NCBI GenBank assembly: GCA_039105265.1
Contig: JAPFFF010000056.1
Coordinates: forward strand, 992,001-1,056,000
DNA length: 64,000 nt
DNA from: Tritrichomonas musculus
Lineage: Eukaryota > Parabasalia > Tritrichomonadida > Tritrichomonadidae
Direction: 5' to 3'
Below are positions 1 through 12,400 of this stretch, piece after piece (the first letter of the stretch is position 1; every line of letters begins with the position of its first letter). The translations under genes and the position numbers were made by a program. The notes below the pieces were generated by a model. It was not told the DNA's origin and ran no database searches. It was given only the letters and a program-made list of their open reading frames with translations.

Positions 1-904
1 GACACTGCTAGTATTCTACCACTAACGAACAGTATCGTCCACAAACTTATCATAAATGTATAACACAAACGAATTGAATAAACGCATCTAAAGTAAATGG
101 TCCAACTACAGCATCCAACGATTCGCATAGCGAAGTACAAAGTATCCATTTACAACAACCAACGTAAACTCCCATTCAAAATCTAGACCTTTCAATTCTT
201 TTGAAAGAAATTCAAAATGTATTCCGATAAATGTATTCCGATAAAATTCAATTTGCTCACAAAATTGTGAGGTCCCGTTTTATGAAAGTAGTTTAAATGG
301 TTCATCTATAGCATCCAACGTAAAAGATTCCTCTATCTATGTATTCGTAAACAGTCCATCTATTCTAAACCAATTTTTATTTAACTTTTTTATTCCAACT
401 ATATTATTGAACTAGCACAAGATCATCCATGCCTGTAACTTTTTTCTGGAAATGAAACAATGAACCGAGAAGAAGAGGCTTGATTATTCTAACCAGACTT
501 CCACACCAGTAAAGAGAATACTCTTAACGATGTTAGTCCAGATTCCATAACGATTCTGTTAAAGATTGTACAGCACAAGAACGTTAAACCAGAAACAATG
601 TTGAATAATCTTACGAAAAAGATTAACTGGAACAATATATCCAATTTAGACTATGCAGAAGGAGCTCTCAACAACCATAAACTTAATACATTAATTGATT
701 GATTCTACGACAATACTGCTGTATAAACATAGACAGGAATCAAACTTACTATATTCAGCTTTATATATTTACTTTGAAAATTTTTTACCTTTAGATTTAA
801 GAGTAAGCAAGTTGTTTTGAAAATTCTCTATGAACCAGATTGTACGTTCGATTTAATTTAATTCAAAACGTGTTATTTTATTATTAAACGTAAAAAGTAG
901 TTCA
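1..904. other. Decayed AT-rich DNA, no intact gene
   Basis: No open frame of useful length is seen here. Short stretches around 430-720 read like broken coding sequence, with several in-frame stops, but match no family I recognise. The segment lies directly before a MULE transposase relic and is probably older debris of the same or a neighbouring mobile element. That is an inference from position only. Confidence 0.4.
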
Positions 905-2051
905 CTTTAATGGAAGTAGCAATCAATAACATTGATCAACTTGTTGGTCTGGATAATTCAATCTTTATTATGACTGAAGTAATGGTTCCCTCTCAATATA
1001 TATATATATATATTTCAAGCACCTTATGATTCCAGAAAGCGGTAAATGGAATTTTAGTGTTTTGTCTCTCTTGTTAAATGAAAATGACGATTTTAAAGTT
1101 GATTTTAAAAGAAGTTGCAGATTGCAACAGAATAAAAGAGGCGAATTTTATTACATTTTTATATTTTATAATGAAAAAGAAAAAAAAAATTATTTTAATA
1201 AGAATAAATAAGGATAGCAAGAAAATAGAAATTAAAGCAATTATTCTATGGCTTGATTCATGGCAAAATGTTAAACAAGAAGATGAAGATGACATAAGAA
1301 TTCAAAAACGTTTAACAATAAGCATAGATAAACCTTCACCAAATTCACTTTTTAAATGAACAACATTTTGCTACTTCTCAAGAGACAGTTTCTCAGAAGC
1401 CTTGTATCTTTTGTGTGCTCATTTATTTCAATGAAAATCTCAAGATTCAATGAAAACTCTATGCATTTATACAACTTTCATTATTACTACTTTAAAAAGA
1501 ACAAATATAAATCACTAACTCTGGGAGATTTTTGGAACTCTTTTGAAGGATACTTGTTTCTAAATTTGGTTCAATATAACAACTTTAATCAAAGACTTGA
1601 TTCTTGTATAATAAATGGCATCATGTATTATATATTAAACGGAACATACATTGTTCCATTTGCAAGTCAATTGGTTCTAAACACTGAAACAACTTGCTTA
1701 CTCCTGGACCCAACATGGAAGATACTGAACAATTATGTATCTTCCATTCCTACCGTGATTATCCAAAACGTGAGACAGCCATTAGTCATGTTATTTGTTC
1801 TAACAGAGGACGCAAACATATATAATGAATTCTTTGATCAATTTAAAAATGTTTTGGGATATTCCATTTCGGATTCATTAACAATTGTGGAGAGCGATCA
1901 AGGCAAGGCACTCAAAAAAGCAGCAAATGACCAGGATATGTTCCATATTTGCTGTCTAAGGTATCTTCAAGTGTCACTCGGTAGAAATATCTATTCATAC
2001 CAGGTTGGGAATCTCGTTAAAAAACCTCAAATAATAATAATACAAATTCAA
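905..2051 (+). pseudogene. Mutator-like (MULE) transposase relic
   Basis: The best piece is an open stretch at 1356-2054. It holds a MULE-type DDE core: a first aspartate in LLLDPTWKILNNY (codon near 1706), the NVRQPL and LTEDANIYNEFFDQF segments, a second aspartate in VESDQGKALKKAA, and the HICCLRYL signature, where the usual final histidine reads tyrosine. Upstream pieces in other frames (1026-1211, 1078-1359) read like the N-terminal part of the same protein (IPESGKWN, QQNKRGEFYYIFIFY, ILWLDSWQNVKQEDEDD), so at least two frame changes separate them. A TA dinucleotide run at about 996-1013 lies near one frame change. The coding sense ends in a low-complexity ATA run beside the MITE at 2052. 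The C-terminal third, including the catalytic glutamate, is not found. Family assignment is from motif recognition; MULEs are abundant in trichomonads. Confidence 0.72.
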
Positions 2052-2854
2052 TAGAGTCCCACAAAGAAGTCTCAGGTTGCCAGTAAATGTCTATATTTTC
2101 ATACATATATAAGACTCACATATAAACATTTATTTTTTATGAATAAGCATAGGTTAACAAAGAACCTCATGTTTATCATGAAATTCAGAATATTATGAAT
2201 AACATAGCTTTTTCAGTGAAATAATCATTTTTTCTTGAAAGCCTGAGATTTCCAAAATAAATTTTTGAATAGGAAATTATATCTTATGATTCGAATTATG
2301 TAAACTATCAAGCAATATATAAAAATACAAATATTGCATTTGATCTCTTTACAAGATTCTCTTAAAGCATAAAAAAGCATTTAATATATGATATCATTAT
2401 CCATTTACTCAAAAAATCATACAAAGATATAAAAAAGCAATAATTAAAAGTTTATAATGTCAGCTAAAGCAATAAAATAATGATAAAATGATTTTTGAAC
2501 CAAAAAAGTTGATGATTATTAAAAAATGTACGTTTTAATCGAACTTTTTCATAATGAATAAATCATTCAATTTATTTTGGAAACCTCAGTGTTACATGGA
2601 AAACTCCAGTTTATCATAGAAATCTACACTTTTTATATAAATCTAATATATTCGTATATAATTGAAGTAATCAGTAAACCTTTTGTTCATGAAATACCTT
2701 AGGTTATTTTGATAATCATATTATTTCTACGTAAACCTTGTTTTATCCATCAAAAAAGAGGTTTATAGAGAAAGTTAGGTATATTGTAAATGTATTAATA
2801 TCCATAAATAACCTATGCTTTCCGGGCAATCTGAGACTCCTTTGTTGGACTCTA
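2052..2854. mobile_element. MITE with about 30-bp inverted ends and TA flanks
   Basis: The left end (from 2054) begins GAGTCCCACAAAGAAGTCTC. The reverse complement of the right end (to 2852) begins GAGTCCAACAAAGGAGTCTC. The match continues through CAG(G/A)TTGCC, giving inverted ends of about 30 bp with three or four differences. TA stands just outside both ends (2052-2053 and 2853-2854), which fits a TA target duplication of the Tc1/mariner type. A subterminal GCATAGGTTA motif occurs near the left end (about 2147) and, inverted, near the right end (about 2812), so the ends share more than the terminal repeat. The inside has no coding frame. It sits at the downstream edge of the MULE relic. 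I call it a non-autonomous miniature element of roughly 800 bp; the superfamily is inferred from the TA flanks. Confidence 0.75.
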
Positions 2855-2859
2855 ATGAT

Positions 2860-3530
2860 TTATTTTGAAAAATGAAAAATAAAATAATGCTTTTTTCCCT
2901 ATTTTTTGCAAAAAGGTGAACAAATAAAATATTATTTCCAATTTTACGGATTAAAGTTAACGTAGAATGGCAAGAGCAGTATAAATTATAGAGAAGAAAA
3001 TTTTATGAGAAAGTAACTGAAATAAACTTCACTAATGAACTCGGTGACCTATTTAAAGCTGCTAAGACATTAACATCAACAATGAATATGTGTAAGAGAT
3101 TCTTCTATACTATGAAGCCCATGATAAAAACAATTAGCAACTATTGCAGAGAAGCGGTATCATCAACAGATTTGGTTAGAGATGATACATTAGATGTTGT
3201 TGGTAAATTTGTCGAAGGAGAGGTTCATTTGGAAGCTGAAGATATTATCACAGATGGAACAATTAAAAGCTGACATGGTGTGGATTTCATCGCTTCATTC
3301 AAAAATCTGGCAATTTCACTTAAAGTATTCCACCCTATGTAAGCTTTTTAGGAATGTTAACAATAGCAATTACTATTTTCTAGACTCATCTTTTTCAAAG
3401 CATCATTCTTTAGCTCTAATAAAAGAATTGAACTTTGAAAATTCATGTCGTGAAGCTCCATATGCATCTGCCCGAAGCTGGATTCATCTAATTGAAGCAG
3501 GTATGATGTAACGAATCATTCAGTTTAAAT
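2860..3530 (+). pseudogene. Broken coding relic of unknown family
   Basis: Reading the plus strand gives protein-like stretches in two frames. One is at 3082-3273 (MNMCKRFFYTMKPMIKTISN...) and ends at a stop in a region that still reads sensibly beyond it. A second, overlapping frame covers 3194-3511 (...NSNYYFLDSSFSKHHSLALI...). More coding-like sequence precedes 3082 but has stops. I do not recognise the family, and it may belong to the mobile element to its left or to an unrelated dead gene. No function is proposed. Confidence 0.35.
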
Positions 3531-4150
3531 CGATAATATATGGAGTATTGAAAGATTCTTTGTTAATTGTAGAATAGCACGGTTTAGAAAAAATAATATC
3601 TTCGGTGTTAGTAAAAGTTTTATTGAATAGCTCGAATATTCTTTCTGTTAGTGAAGAACTTATCATTTACAAACGAGATTTAAGAGCTTGATATTAAATG
3701 TATACTGTTTTTTGACCTGTTTCATCAGCTACTCAAAAAGTCCTGAAACTATTTATTGGATGGAGTTTTGGTTTCAATAGCAACAAATCAATCATTCGCA
3801 ATAAATAAATTCGTTTAGAGGAGTACAAATAAGTAATATACTACCAATTTTGGCATGCATTATCTTTTACAAATGGGCAGAATTCCACCTCAAGTTTCCT
3901 GGATGGTACTTTTTTTAGCCATCTATAATTCACTTTTTACTTTTCTTATTCAGTAAGTTAGATATGATTTGCTCTTTCGTTTTCAAATGAAAACTATTGA
4001 ATAATATGAATATTTAGAGATGAATAGTTTTCATTTGAATTTCAATTCAAAAAATACGTTTTTTATCTGTTGAAAATTAATAAAAAAGTGACAAAACAAT
4101 ATACATCAAAAAAATGAAAAAATTGATGTTTAACAAAAAATTATTTTTTA
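3531..4150. other. Intergenic, with a perfect 17-bp inverted repeat
   Basis: No open frame is seen; parts of 3530-3940 look like further decayed coding sequence. The one clear structure is an inverted repeat whose arms are 3982-3998 and 4023-4039 (TTCAAATGAAAACTATT and its exact complement), separated by 24 bases. It lies about 110 bases before the MCM-like gene. The last 100 bases are A/T-rich leader. Confidence 0.55.
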
Positions 4151-6262
4151 ATGAATTTGGAATACTTCTCATTGTATTTTAATGATCAATCAAGCTTTTC
4201 GAAAGGGAAAATCAAGATGATTTATGATGGATTTGTCAATTTTTTTAACAAACATAAAGACGAGTTTTCTGAAAATTGGCAAATTAATCGAGTTATAGAA
4301 ATTAGCCTCAAAAATATATCAACTGGCATTGATCGACAAATCATTGATAAAGCATTATTAAAAGATCCCAAATCAGTACTTTCAGCTCTTTCCATGGCTG
4401 CTCATTTTACACTCCATAATCAAATGTTACCTTATGGAACTTTATACCACGTTTGCATTAATGATTGGAAATCACCAATAAGACATATATGTGAATTAAA
4501 TTCTGAACTTGTAGGATCTTTTATTAGAATTCGCGGAATTATTCAAAGTTCAACTTTAATAAGTTCAAAACTTATTGAATGTAGAGCTAAATGCGCCAAA
4601 TGTGGAAAAAAATTTTTTATTTCTCAATCAAAAAAAATTTGTCCCAATTGTAAAAATAAGAACATAAACTTAATTATAGATGATAATCCAATTATTCAAT
4701 ATCAGCAAAGATTTGAAATGAAAGATATAATTCATATTTGCGATGGTAATTGTTCTTTCTCAAGCCACATTTTTACCTTAAATTGCGATATTAAAGGCGA
4801 AATGGTAAATTCAATTCGTCTTGGTGAAATTGTTGATGTTACTGGTATTCTTAAATTTGATGAAAAAAGGAACAAAATAAATCAAAATGATAGAAACTTT
4901 AGTTTATTACTTGATGCTAATTTTGTTAATAAATTACAATATACAAAAGGAGGATATGCTAGTTCATACGTTAAAGTTAATGATGGAGAAATGATCCAGT
5001 CACTTGGAAATATCAAAGAAATATTTCCAATTCTGATTAATTCTTTTGGATACAATAAGGGAAGAAATGACAATTCATCAGTGTATATGCACCCAATGAT
5101 AAAAGCAGCAATAATACTTTCCATGTTTTCAACACATAATGATCCTGTTCATATTTTACTTTCCCGATACTTCGATGATCTTTTTTCATTAATTTACCCA
5201 ATCATTCCACATGGTGTTGTATTCAATGAAGCCTCCGTTAATAAACTAACATCATCAATTACAAAACTGAACTCCTCTTCTTCTCCATCAAAAACGTGGT
5301 TCGTTGGTGGGAGCTTTGTTCAAGCAAATCAAGGTCTATTAATGGTAAATGATATTGATCGCTTTAAGGCAGCCCAAGAGATTTTTCTTGAAATTACCGA
5401 GCTTGGATGGGAAAGAGTTGACAGTCTTCATAAAATCAGTACAAATTTTTCATCAATAGTTATTGCTGATCCAAAAAATTTAAATAGTACGGTTCTTAAT
5501 AATGCATTTACAATGATATTTGAACTTGATGATGAACTTACAAATTCATTAACATCGTATATGGTTACTCCCCGTTCATCAGCATCACATTCTCAAAGAA
5601 ATCAACTGAAATCGGTTCAAAATGATGATACAAATGTATGCAATGAGAGCAAAAGATATGAACAATGGAATAACAACCATCTGACCTTTGCTGAAAGATT
5701 GTCTTTGGCAACTGCGGTATCTCAAGGCCCGTCTACTAAATCATCTATGGATGTTATCGATTCGCTAACATTTTTGAAGTATGTAACATATGCTAGGCAA
5801 TTTGTAACACCAAAGTGGAGCCAAGATGCTATAGAAAAGTTGAAAGATGTGGCTTCAAATACAATGAAAGACTTGCTTGCAATTCGAAATATGGCACAAT
5901 GTAGAGCACGAATTGAATTAAGATCCAAAGTGGAAGCATCCGATGTTGTTGACTGCGCTGAAATTCTTGAATGGTCTAGAAATCCACCACACGATAAATC
6001 CAAACAACAAATGGTAAAAAATTCTCATTCTCGTGGAAATTCGAAACAAAAAATGATTGTAGATTTTATGAACGAGTTCAAGAAAATTGCGAGTTATAAA
6101 GAAAATGGAATTGTCGAAGAAAAAGAGATTAAAGAGTTGGCTGATATGCTTAATGTCACATCAAAATTCTATTCTTTTGAACACTTTATGGATGCACTTA
6201 CAATGAATAATTTAGTACTTTTATCAGGACCAAAGAAATATCGAGTAGGATCAACATTATAA
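4151..6262 (+). CDS. Degenerate MCM-domain protein, MCMDC2-like
   Basis: This 703-residue protein has the full MCM layout. An N-terminal OB-fold region (LVGSFIRIRGIIQSSTL, about 119-136) carries a zinc ribbon with C148, C151, C164 and C167. A degenerate AAA+ domain follows (about 315-490), then an MCM lid (YARQFVTPKW to VEASDVVDCAEILEW) and a C-terminal winged helix ending in GPKKYRV. Where active MCMs have a Walker A loop (GDPGxGKS), this protein has SRYFDDLFSLIYP. Walker B (CCIDEFDKM) reads LLMVNDIDRFK, and the arginine-finger region is also poor. ATP hydrolysis is therefore unlikely. Known proteins with this state are MCMDC2 and fly Mei-217/218, which act in meiotic crossover formation. 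The match in length and degeneracy suggests that class, but a diverged MCM8-like origin is possible. The stop reads TAAA, a tetranucleotide used in trichomonad 3' ends. Confidence 0.72.
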   Translation: MNLEYFSLYFNDQSSFSKGKIKMIYDGFVNFFNKHKDEFSENWQINRVIEISLKNISTGIDRQIIDKALLKDPKSVLSALSMAAHFTLHNQMLPYGTLYHVCINDWKSPIRHICELNSELVGSFIRIRGIIQSSTLISSKLIECRAKCAKCGKKFFISQSKKICPNCKNKNINLIIDDNPIIQYQQRFEMKDIIHICDGNCSFSSHIFTLNCDIKGEMVNSIRLGEIVDVTGILKFDEKRNKINQNDRNFSLLLDANFVNKLQYTKGGYASSYVKVNDGEMIQSLGNIKEIFPILINSFGYNKGRNDNSSVYMHPMIKAAIILSMFSTHNDPVHILLSRYFDDLFSLIYPIIPHGVVFNEASVNKLTSSITKLNSSSSPSKTWFVGGSFVQANQGLLMVNDIDRFKAAQEIFLEITELGWERVDSLHKISTNFSSIVIADPKNLNSTVLNNAFTMIFELDDELTNSLTSYMVTPRSSASHSQRNQLKSVQNDDTNVCNESKRYEQWNNNHLTFAERLSLATAVSQGPSTKSSMDVIDSLTFLKYVTYARQFVTPKWSQDAIEKLKDVASNTMKDLLAIRNMAQCRARIELRSKVEASDVVDCAEILEWSRNPPHDKSKQQMVKNSHSRGNSKQKMIVDFMNEFKKIASYKENGIVEEKEIKELADMLNVTSKFYSFEHFMDALTMNNLVLLSGPKKYRVGSTL

Positions 6263-6466
6263 AATCTTAATATCTTAAAATATAACCATTTTTATTTTCA
6301 TTTAAATATTGAGTTCTTAACCGCCATTTTAAGGCCAATTTTTATTTAAAAAGCACACGTTTACTATTTCAGAAATACGTTATTAACGATTTTTTCATTG
6401 AATTAAAAAAAAAACGGAAACACAACTGTAAAAGTTTATAAAAATTATATTTTAATAGATTTTAAA
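6263..6466. promoter_or_regulatory. Dynein upstream region with TAACGAT box
   Basis: A TAACGAT sequence (6384-6390) stands 76 bases before the dynein ATG and is followed by TTTTTCATTGAATT, which resembles an initiator. In Trichomonas vaginalis, AACGATA-type boxes bind Myb proteins upstream of genes. The match is short and the AT background is high, so this is only suggestive. Confidence 0.3.
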
Positions 6467-9400
6467 ATGACGGACATAAATGCTTTACAAAATCGATTAT
6501 ATTGTCAACCAAATAGAAAGCCCGTCGTACCATCAATAAATATTGGCCGACGTAGGCCTATTGTTCCATCAATTAGTATTGAAAAAAAAATTGAAATAGC
6601 CCCTCCAGCTCAACCTCAACAGCCATCTACATCTAGACCGAAACAAAATCCACGTCTTGCAAAGATTCCAACTTGTCGAGTTCAAGAGCCAAGCCAGGAA
6701 GAAATACCTGCAACTGCTCGACAAGGAACTAAAACACATCCATCTTGGACATCAAGAATTACAAACGATTTTGAAGAATGGAAAACTAACCCTCTTTATA
6801 CACCTTTTATTTTAGAAACTGAATGGCGTGATAGAAATACTCCTTTTTGGTTTTTATGGCAGTTTACAGCTTTAAATTTGAAAGATGAATTTATTTACCT
6901 CGATTATGCTGATATTCCAACTCCGAATTCTTATTGTTTAGTACCAATTTTACCTACTCAAGTTAATTCAAGTCTCTATTTTACTTTATCAAAAGATGGA
7001 TTAACTTATTTTCAAGATGGCGCAGGTACATTCTTACCAATTGATCAATGGATGAGAGAAATTGTTTTATACCGCAGAGCAGGAAATGTCAACTTTTTCA
7101 AGAAATTTTTGAAGATTTATGCTTTTCGATCGCTCTGGAAATCAGCTGTTTCCAGAAAATCAACTATTGCAAGTGATGTTCTCGAAAAGAAGTATTTTTT
7201 GGCCTCAAATCATTTTAAAGTTGTATCAACAGAAATTCGAAAAATTGCAATGGAACTTTCTAAAATACAATTAATTGATCTTAAATGCAATTATCCTCAT
7301 ACGCTAGATCAGTTTCTCGATAAACAATCGGCTCATATCGAGAAACTTCGAGAAACATATCGCGAAATACACGCAAGAGCTCAAGATATCATTGTTGCTT
7401 CATGTGAGAGCGCATACTCAGCATCTCAAGATATTGGAAGTAATTCAGAAGCTTCAAATTCACTCGATAACTTTTTAGCACAATACGCAAAACAAAATAA
7501 TGGTCGAAACAACAAAAGATTCGCTAGTAAAAACGATCAAATGGTAGGCGATAGCGATGAACATCATTACACTAGATTAGCAGCAATTCGATCATGCTGC
7601 TGCCGTATTACCAAATTTATTAGATTATGCGATATTCAATTTATGCAAGCTATGCTTGAAAGTGTTCGCGCTTCAGCTCAACAGCTTGTTTCATTCTTTA
7701 CCCAAGAACCAACTCAACAAGTTCTTGCAATTGATTATATAATTGATAGATTTAGTCCAACTCCAGAATTTTTCATTTCGCAAGTCTCTAAAGCCTGGAC
7801 TGAACTATCCGATACAACTTCTCTTTTTGAACGTTTCTTATACTCGCAAGCATTTTCTATATATACTCATGAATCATTATCAAAACTTGACAAAATCCGT
7901 GAAATCGAATTAACGCAGAAATTTAAAGACATTGTTGCAATGGATGAACAATACCAATCTATTATATCTCAATTAGAACCAAACATCCTTCAAGTATACG
8001 ATGAGTTGAAGGAACTTACCAAATCTCTAGATCCATATATTGAAATATTGAATAAATCCAAGGAATTAAAGATGGAATTCACCGAAGATAGCGCTCAGTT
8101 CTTCCAAGAAATGATAAACGGACTTAAAGAAGAAGTTCAAACAGTTGATGAAATGCCAAATAATATCGAACATCGTTTAGTAGAAATCCAACTCCAAAAG
8201 ATGAAAAACATCATCACACCAGCCCCACGTGGATCAATCAATCAACTTCGTTCATATGTTCCTTCCATTCTCCAACAGAAGGCACAAGTTCTCGATGAGA
8301 AATTGAACAAAGTTACTGAACTTTTAAGCCAAGAAGTTGACACTGTCTTTAAGTTTGGAGATCAAATTGAAACATATGTTACAATGCAGAATGAACTTGA
8401 AGATTTCCGACGACAATATCAAACAGTTACTGAGCTACATACACTTGTTGAACAAGAAGCCTTCCCGATCCAAATTGAACTACAAGATATGATCAGAGAT
8501 ATTAATCCTAAATACAGCAACTTTGAGTCCTTATTACAACACATTGGAGAAACGAAAGAATCCAATATCAGGAAATGGGCGGAACAATTAAAGAAGGATA
8601 TTGGCAAATTATCCGAAGATATCACTGGAGCCCAATTCAAATTGGATCAACTTACAGAAGAAGTTGAGAAGTCACTTCCATTAGTTTTAGAAATAGAAGT
8701 AGAAGGAAAGCAGTACCAACACGATTTAGAGAGATACCAAGCAATTCAGAGGTTAATTGGTCAGAAGCAAACTGAAGTTGATGGCTTAGGAATTTTCCTC
8801 ACTGATCTTAAAAACAAGAAGACCTTATTCCAGACATCACATGACTGGACCATTGCAAGCAAGAACATCATGAGCAGCGATCTAAAAGAGATTGTTGCAA
8901 CTGAATTCACACAACGAATTGAAAAGTTCAAACAAACGGGAGATTTTTGTGCCAGAGTCTTTCCACAATCTAAACTTGCACATGAATTGAAAGACTCAGT
9001 TACAGAGTTTTCACAATTAGCGCCAGTTATTGCAACACTCAGAACACCACAACTTAAAGAGCGTCACTGGGCTCGAATTGAATCGATGTTGAACCAAGAA
9101 GGTCTTCAAGCGGGAAACATTAAGATTCAAGCACTTGTTGACATGGGCGCTGCCAATTATAGTGAAGAATTTGCCTCGATTGCAGTTGAAGCAGAGAATG
9201 AAGAGACACTTGAACAAATGATCAAAGATATCATGGTTCAATGGTGGGACATTTATTTCCAAGTCATTCCAACATCGGACAATCCGAATCTTTTTGTTCT
9301 CGCAGGTATTCAAGAAGTTACAGATGTTCTTGATGAGTCCATGGTTAAATGTTCAACAATTAGAGCTTCTAGATATGTCGGACCACATAAACCAGCAGTT

Positions 9401-12400
9401 GACAAATTGATAGGATCATTAAATAAAGTCGGAAAAGTTCTTGAATTGGTCACATCTGTCCAAAAGCAATGGCTTTATCTGATGAACATCTTTAAAGATG
9501 CCGATATTCAACGTCAGTTGGCAAACGAATTCAAATCATTCCATGATATCGATCGTGAATATCGTGAATGGATCAGAATCATTCGTGATACTCCTCGTGT
9601 TTATCAAATTGCTGCACAAAATGAAGATGCTCTTAAATCTCTTGCTTCTTGGGATAAAAGACTTGAAAACATTCAGAAAGCTCTCGAAATTTTCCTTATG
9701 GGAAAGAGAACACAATTCCCACGTTTCTTCTTCTTGTCAAACGACGATCTTATCGAAATTTTGTCACTCGGTAAAGATCCAGTCGGTTTACAGAAGCATT
9801 TGAACAAACTTTTTGAAAACATATATGGTCTTAGATTGGCAGATAATGGCCATGCCATTGATGCAATGATTTCTAAGGAAGGAGAAACAGTTCCTATTCA
9901 ACCTGTTGCTATTCGTGGTCCTATTGAAGGCTGGTTGAAGACACTTGAACAACAAATGAAGAGAGCATTACAAGCGATTGCAGCAGATGCTTTTGAAGCC
10001 TATTCTAACATGTCTTATGCAGAATGGACTGAGACATTTCCAGGACAGATTGTTATTTCAATCTCACAAGTGTTCTTCACTCAATTAGTTCATGATAATG
10101 TCGTCGGTCACATGGACAATGTCATTAATGCCTATGCTAAGAAACTCGAAACATTAGCTACAATTGTTCGTGGCGATTTATCATCTGTTTATCGTGAAGT
10201 TTTGGTTGCTTTGATTACAGTTGAAGTTCACTCACGTGATATTGCACAAGAATTGATTGATAATGGATGCGAAAATGGCGAAGATTATGAATGGACAAAG
10301 CGTCTTCGTTATTATTTCGAAGATGGAAGACTTTTAATTCGTCAACATGATGCAGACATTGAATATGGTAATGAATACATTGGTGCAACAACAAGATTAA
10401 TCATCACTCCACTTACTGAACGTTGTTACTTAACATTAACTAATGCTGTTCATCTTCATTTAGGTGGTTCTCCATCAGGACCTGCAGGAACAGGCAAGAC
10501 AGAAACTGTTAAAGATCTTGCCAAAGCATTAGCCAACTTTTGTGTTGTTTTTAATTGTTCAGAAGCAGTTACAGCTATGCAAATGCAAACATTCTTTAGT
10601 GGTCTTGCACAAACCGGTGCATGGTCATGCTTCGATGAATTTAATCGTATTGATCCTGGTGTTCTTTCTGTTATTGCTGAACAAGTTCGAACTATTCAAG
10701 ATGCCTTAAATGCAAATGCAGAAACATTCATTTTCTGTGGTAAAAATATTCCTCTTATTCCTCGTTGTGGTGTTTTCATTACAATGAACCCGGGTTATGC
10801 AGGTCGTACTGAATTACCTGATAACTTAAAAGCTCTTTTCAGACCAATCGCTATGATGGTTCCAGATTATGCATTAATTGCAGAAGTTTTCTTATATGGC
10901 CAAGGTTTTGTTGATGCTAGAAACCTTGCAGAAAAAATGACACAATTATATAAATTAAGTAGTGAAATGCTTTCTCCTCAAAGTCACTACGATTTCGGAA
11001 TGCGTGCTTTGAAGTCCGTTCTTTCTATGGCTGGACGTGTTAAAAGACTCATGCCTGATGCTCCTGAATCAGAAATTCTTATTCAAGCTATGAACAACTC
11101 AAATATTCCAAAATTAATTGGTAATGATAAGAATCTCTTCCAATCTTTGATCACTGACTTGTTCCCACAAGTTGAATATGAAACCAAATTAGATGAAAAA
11201 TTAATGGAAGATGTTTCAAAGACATTAATTGAAATGGGAAAAAGTGCAATTGAAATTCTTGTTATTAAGACACTTCAATTACATGAAACAATGATTATTA
11301 GACACGGTGTTATGCTTGTCGGCCCAACAGGAGGAGGAAAGTCAACATCAATGAAATCATTAGCAAAAGTTATTGACGCAGATGTTATGACATTAAATCC
11401 AAAGAGTATCGAATTATCTAAAATGTATGGTTCATTTAATGAATCTACTGGCGAATGGGCAGATGGAATTGTATCTAAAATGTTCCGTGAATGTCTTGCA
11501 TCTGAAGACAAGAGACAAAAATGGATCGTTTTCGATGGTCCTGTTGATGCCTTATGGATTGAGAACATGAATACTGTTCTTGATGATAATAAAATGCTTT
11601 CATTAGCAAATTCACAACGTTTGAAGATGACAGATGAAATGCATCTTGTTTTCGAAGTCGGTGATCTTTCACAAGCTTCACCAGCTACAGTTTCACGTTG
11701 TGGTATGGTTTATTATGAACCTTCAGATTTACCGTGGAAAGCATTCATGGATTCATGGTTCTTGAGATATCAAATTAAAGATGAAGGAAAAGAAGTTATT
11801 ATTGCACTTCTTGAAGACATCATGCCAAAGATTATTCCATTAAATTCTGTTGTTTGTATTTCAACAGGATTTGAATCATTGGCTGTTTTTGTTGATGCTA
11901 TGATTAGATCATTCCCAGAGATGGAAACAGATATCCCTGATGCTTATGTTAAGAAGCTTAAACAAATCTTTGTTTGGTCATTTGCTTGGGCTTTCGGTGG
12001 TGGACTTGAATCAAAGAAGAGAATTGAATTCGATGGTGTTATTCGTGATAGTTTTGAAGCTAAATCTATTTATCCAACGCGTCGAACAATCTTTGATTAT
12101 TTCTTAGATAAAGATGGTATCACATTCACTCCTTGGAGTGATATTTCAAATGCTGCACCACCTGATGAAGTTTTCGTAGCAACTGAAGATTCAGTTGCTT
12201 TTACTAAAATTACTGATATGCTCATTACTAACAAAAGACATTGTATGGTTGTTGGTCCATCAGGATCAGGTAAATCAATTATTATTCAAAACATGCTTGC
12301 AGCTAAAGCAGAGACAACTTATACTTTATCATTGACACTTTCTGCTCAAACTACAGCCATCCAATTCCAAGAAACAATTGAATCAAAGATGGAATCTAAA

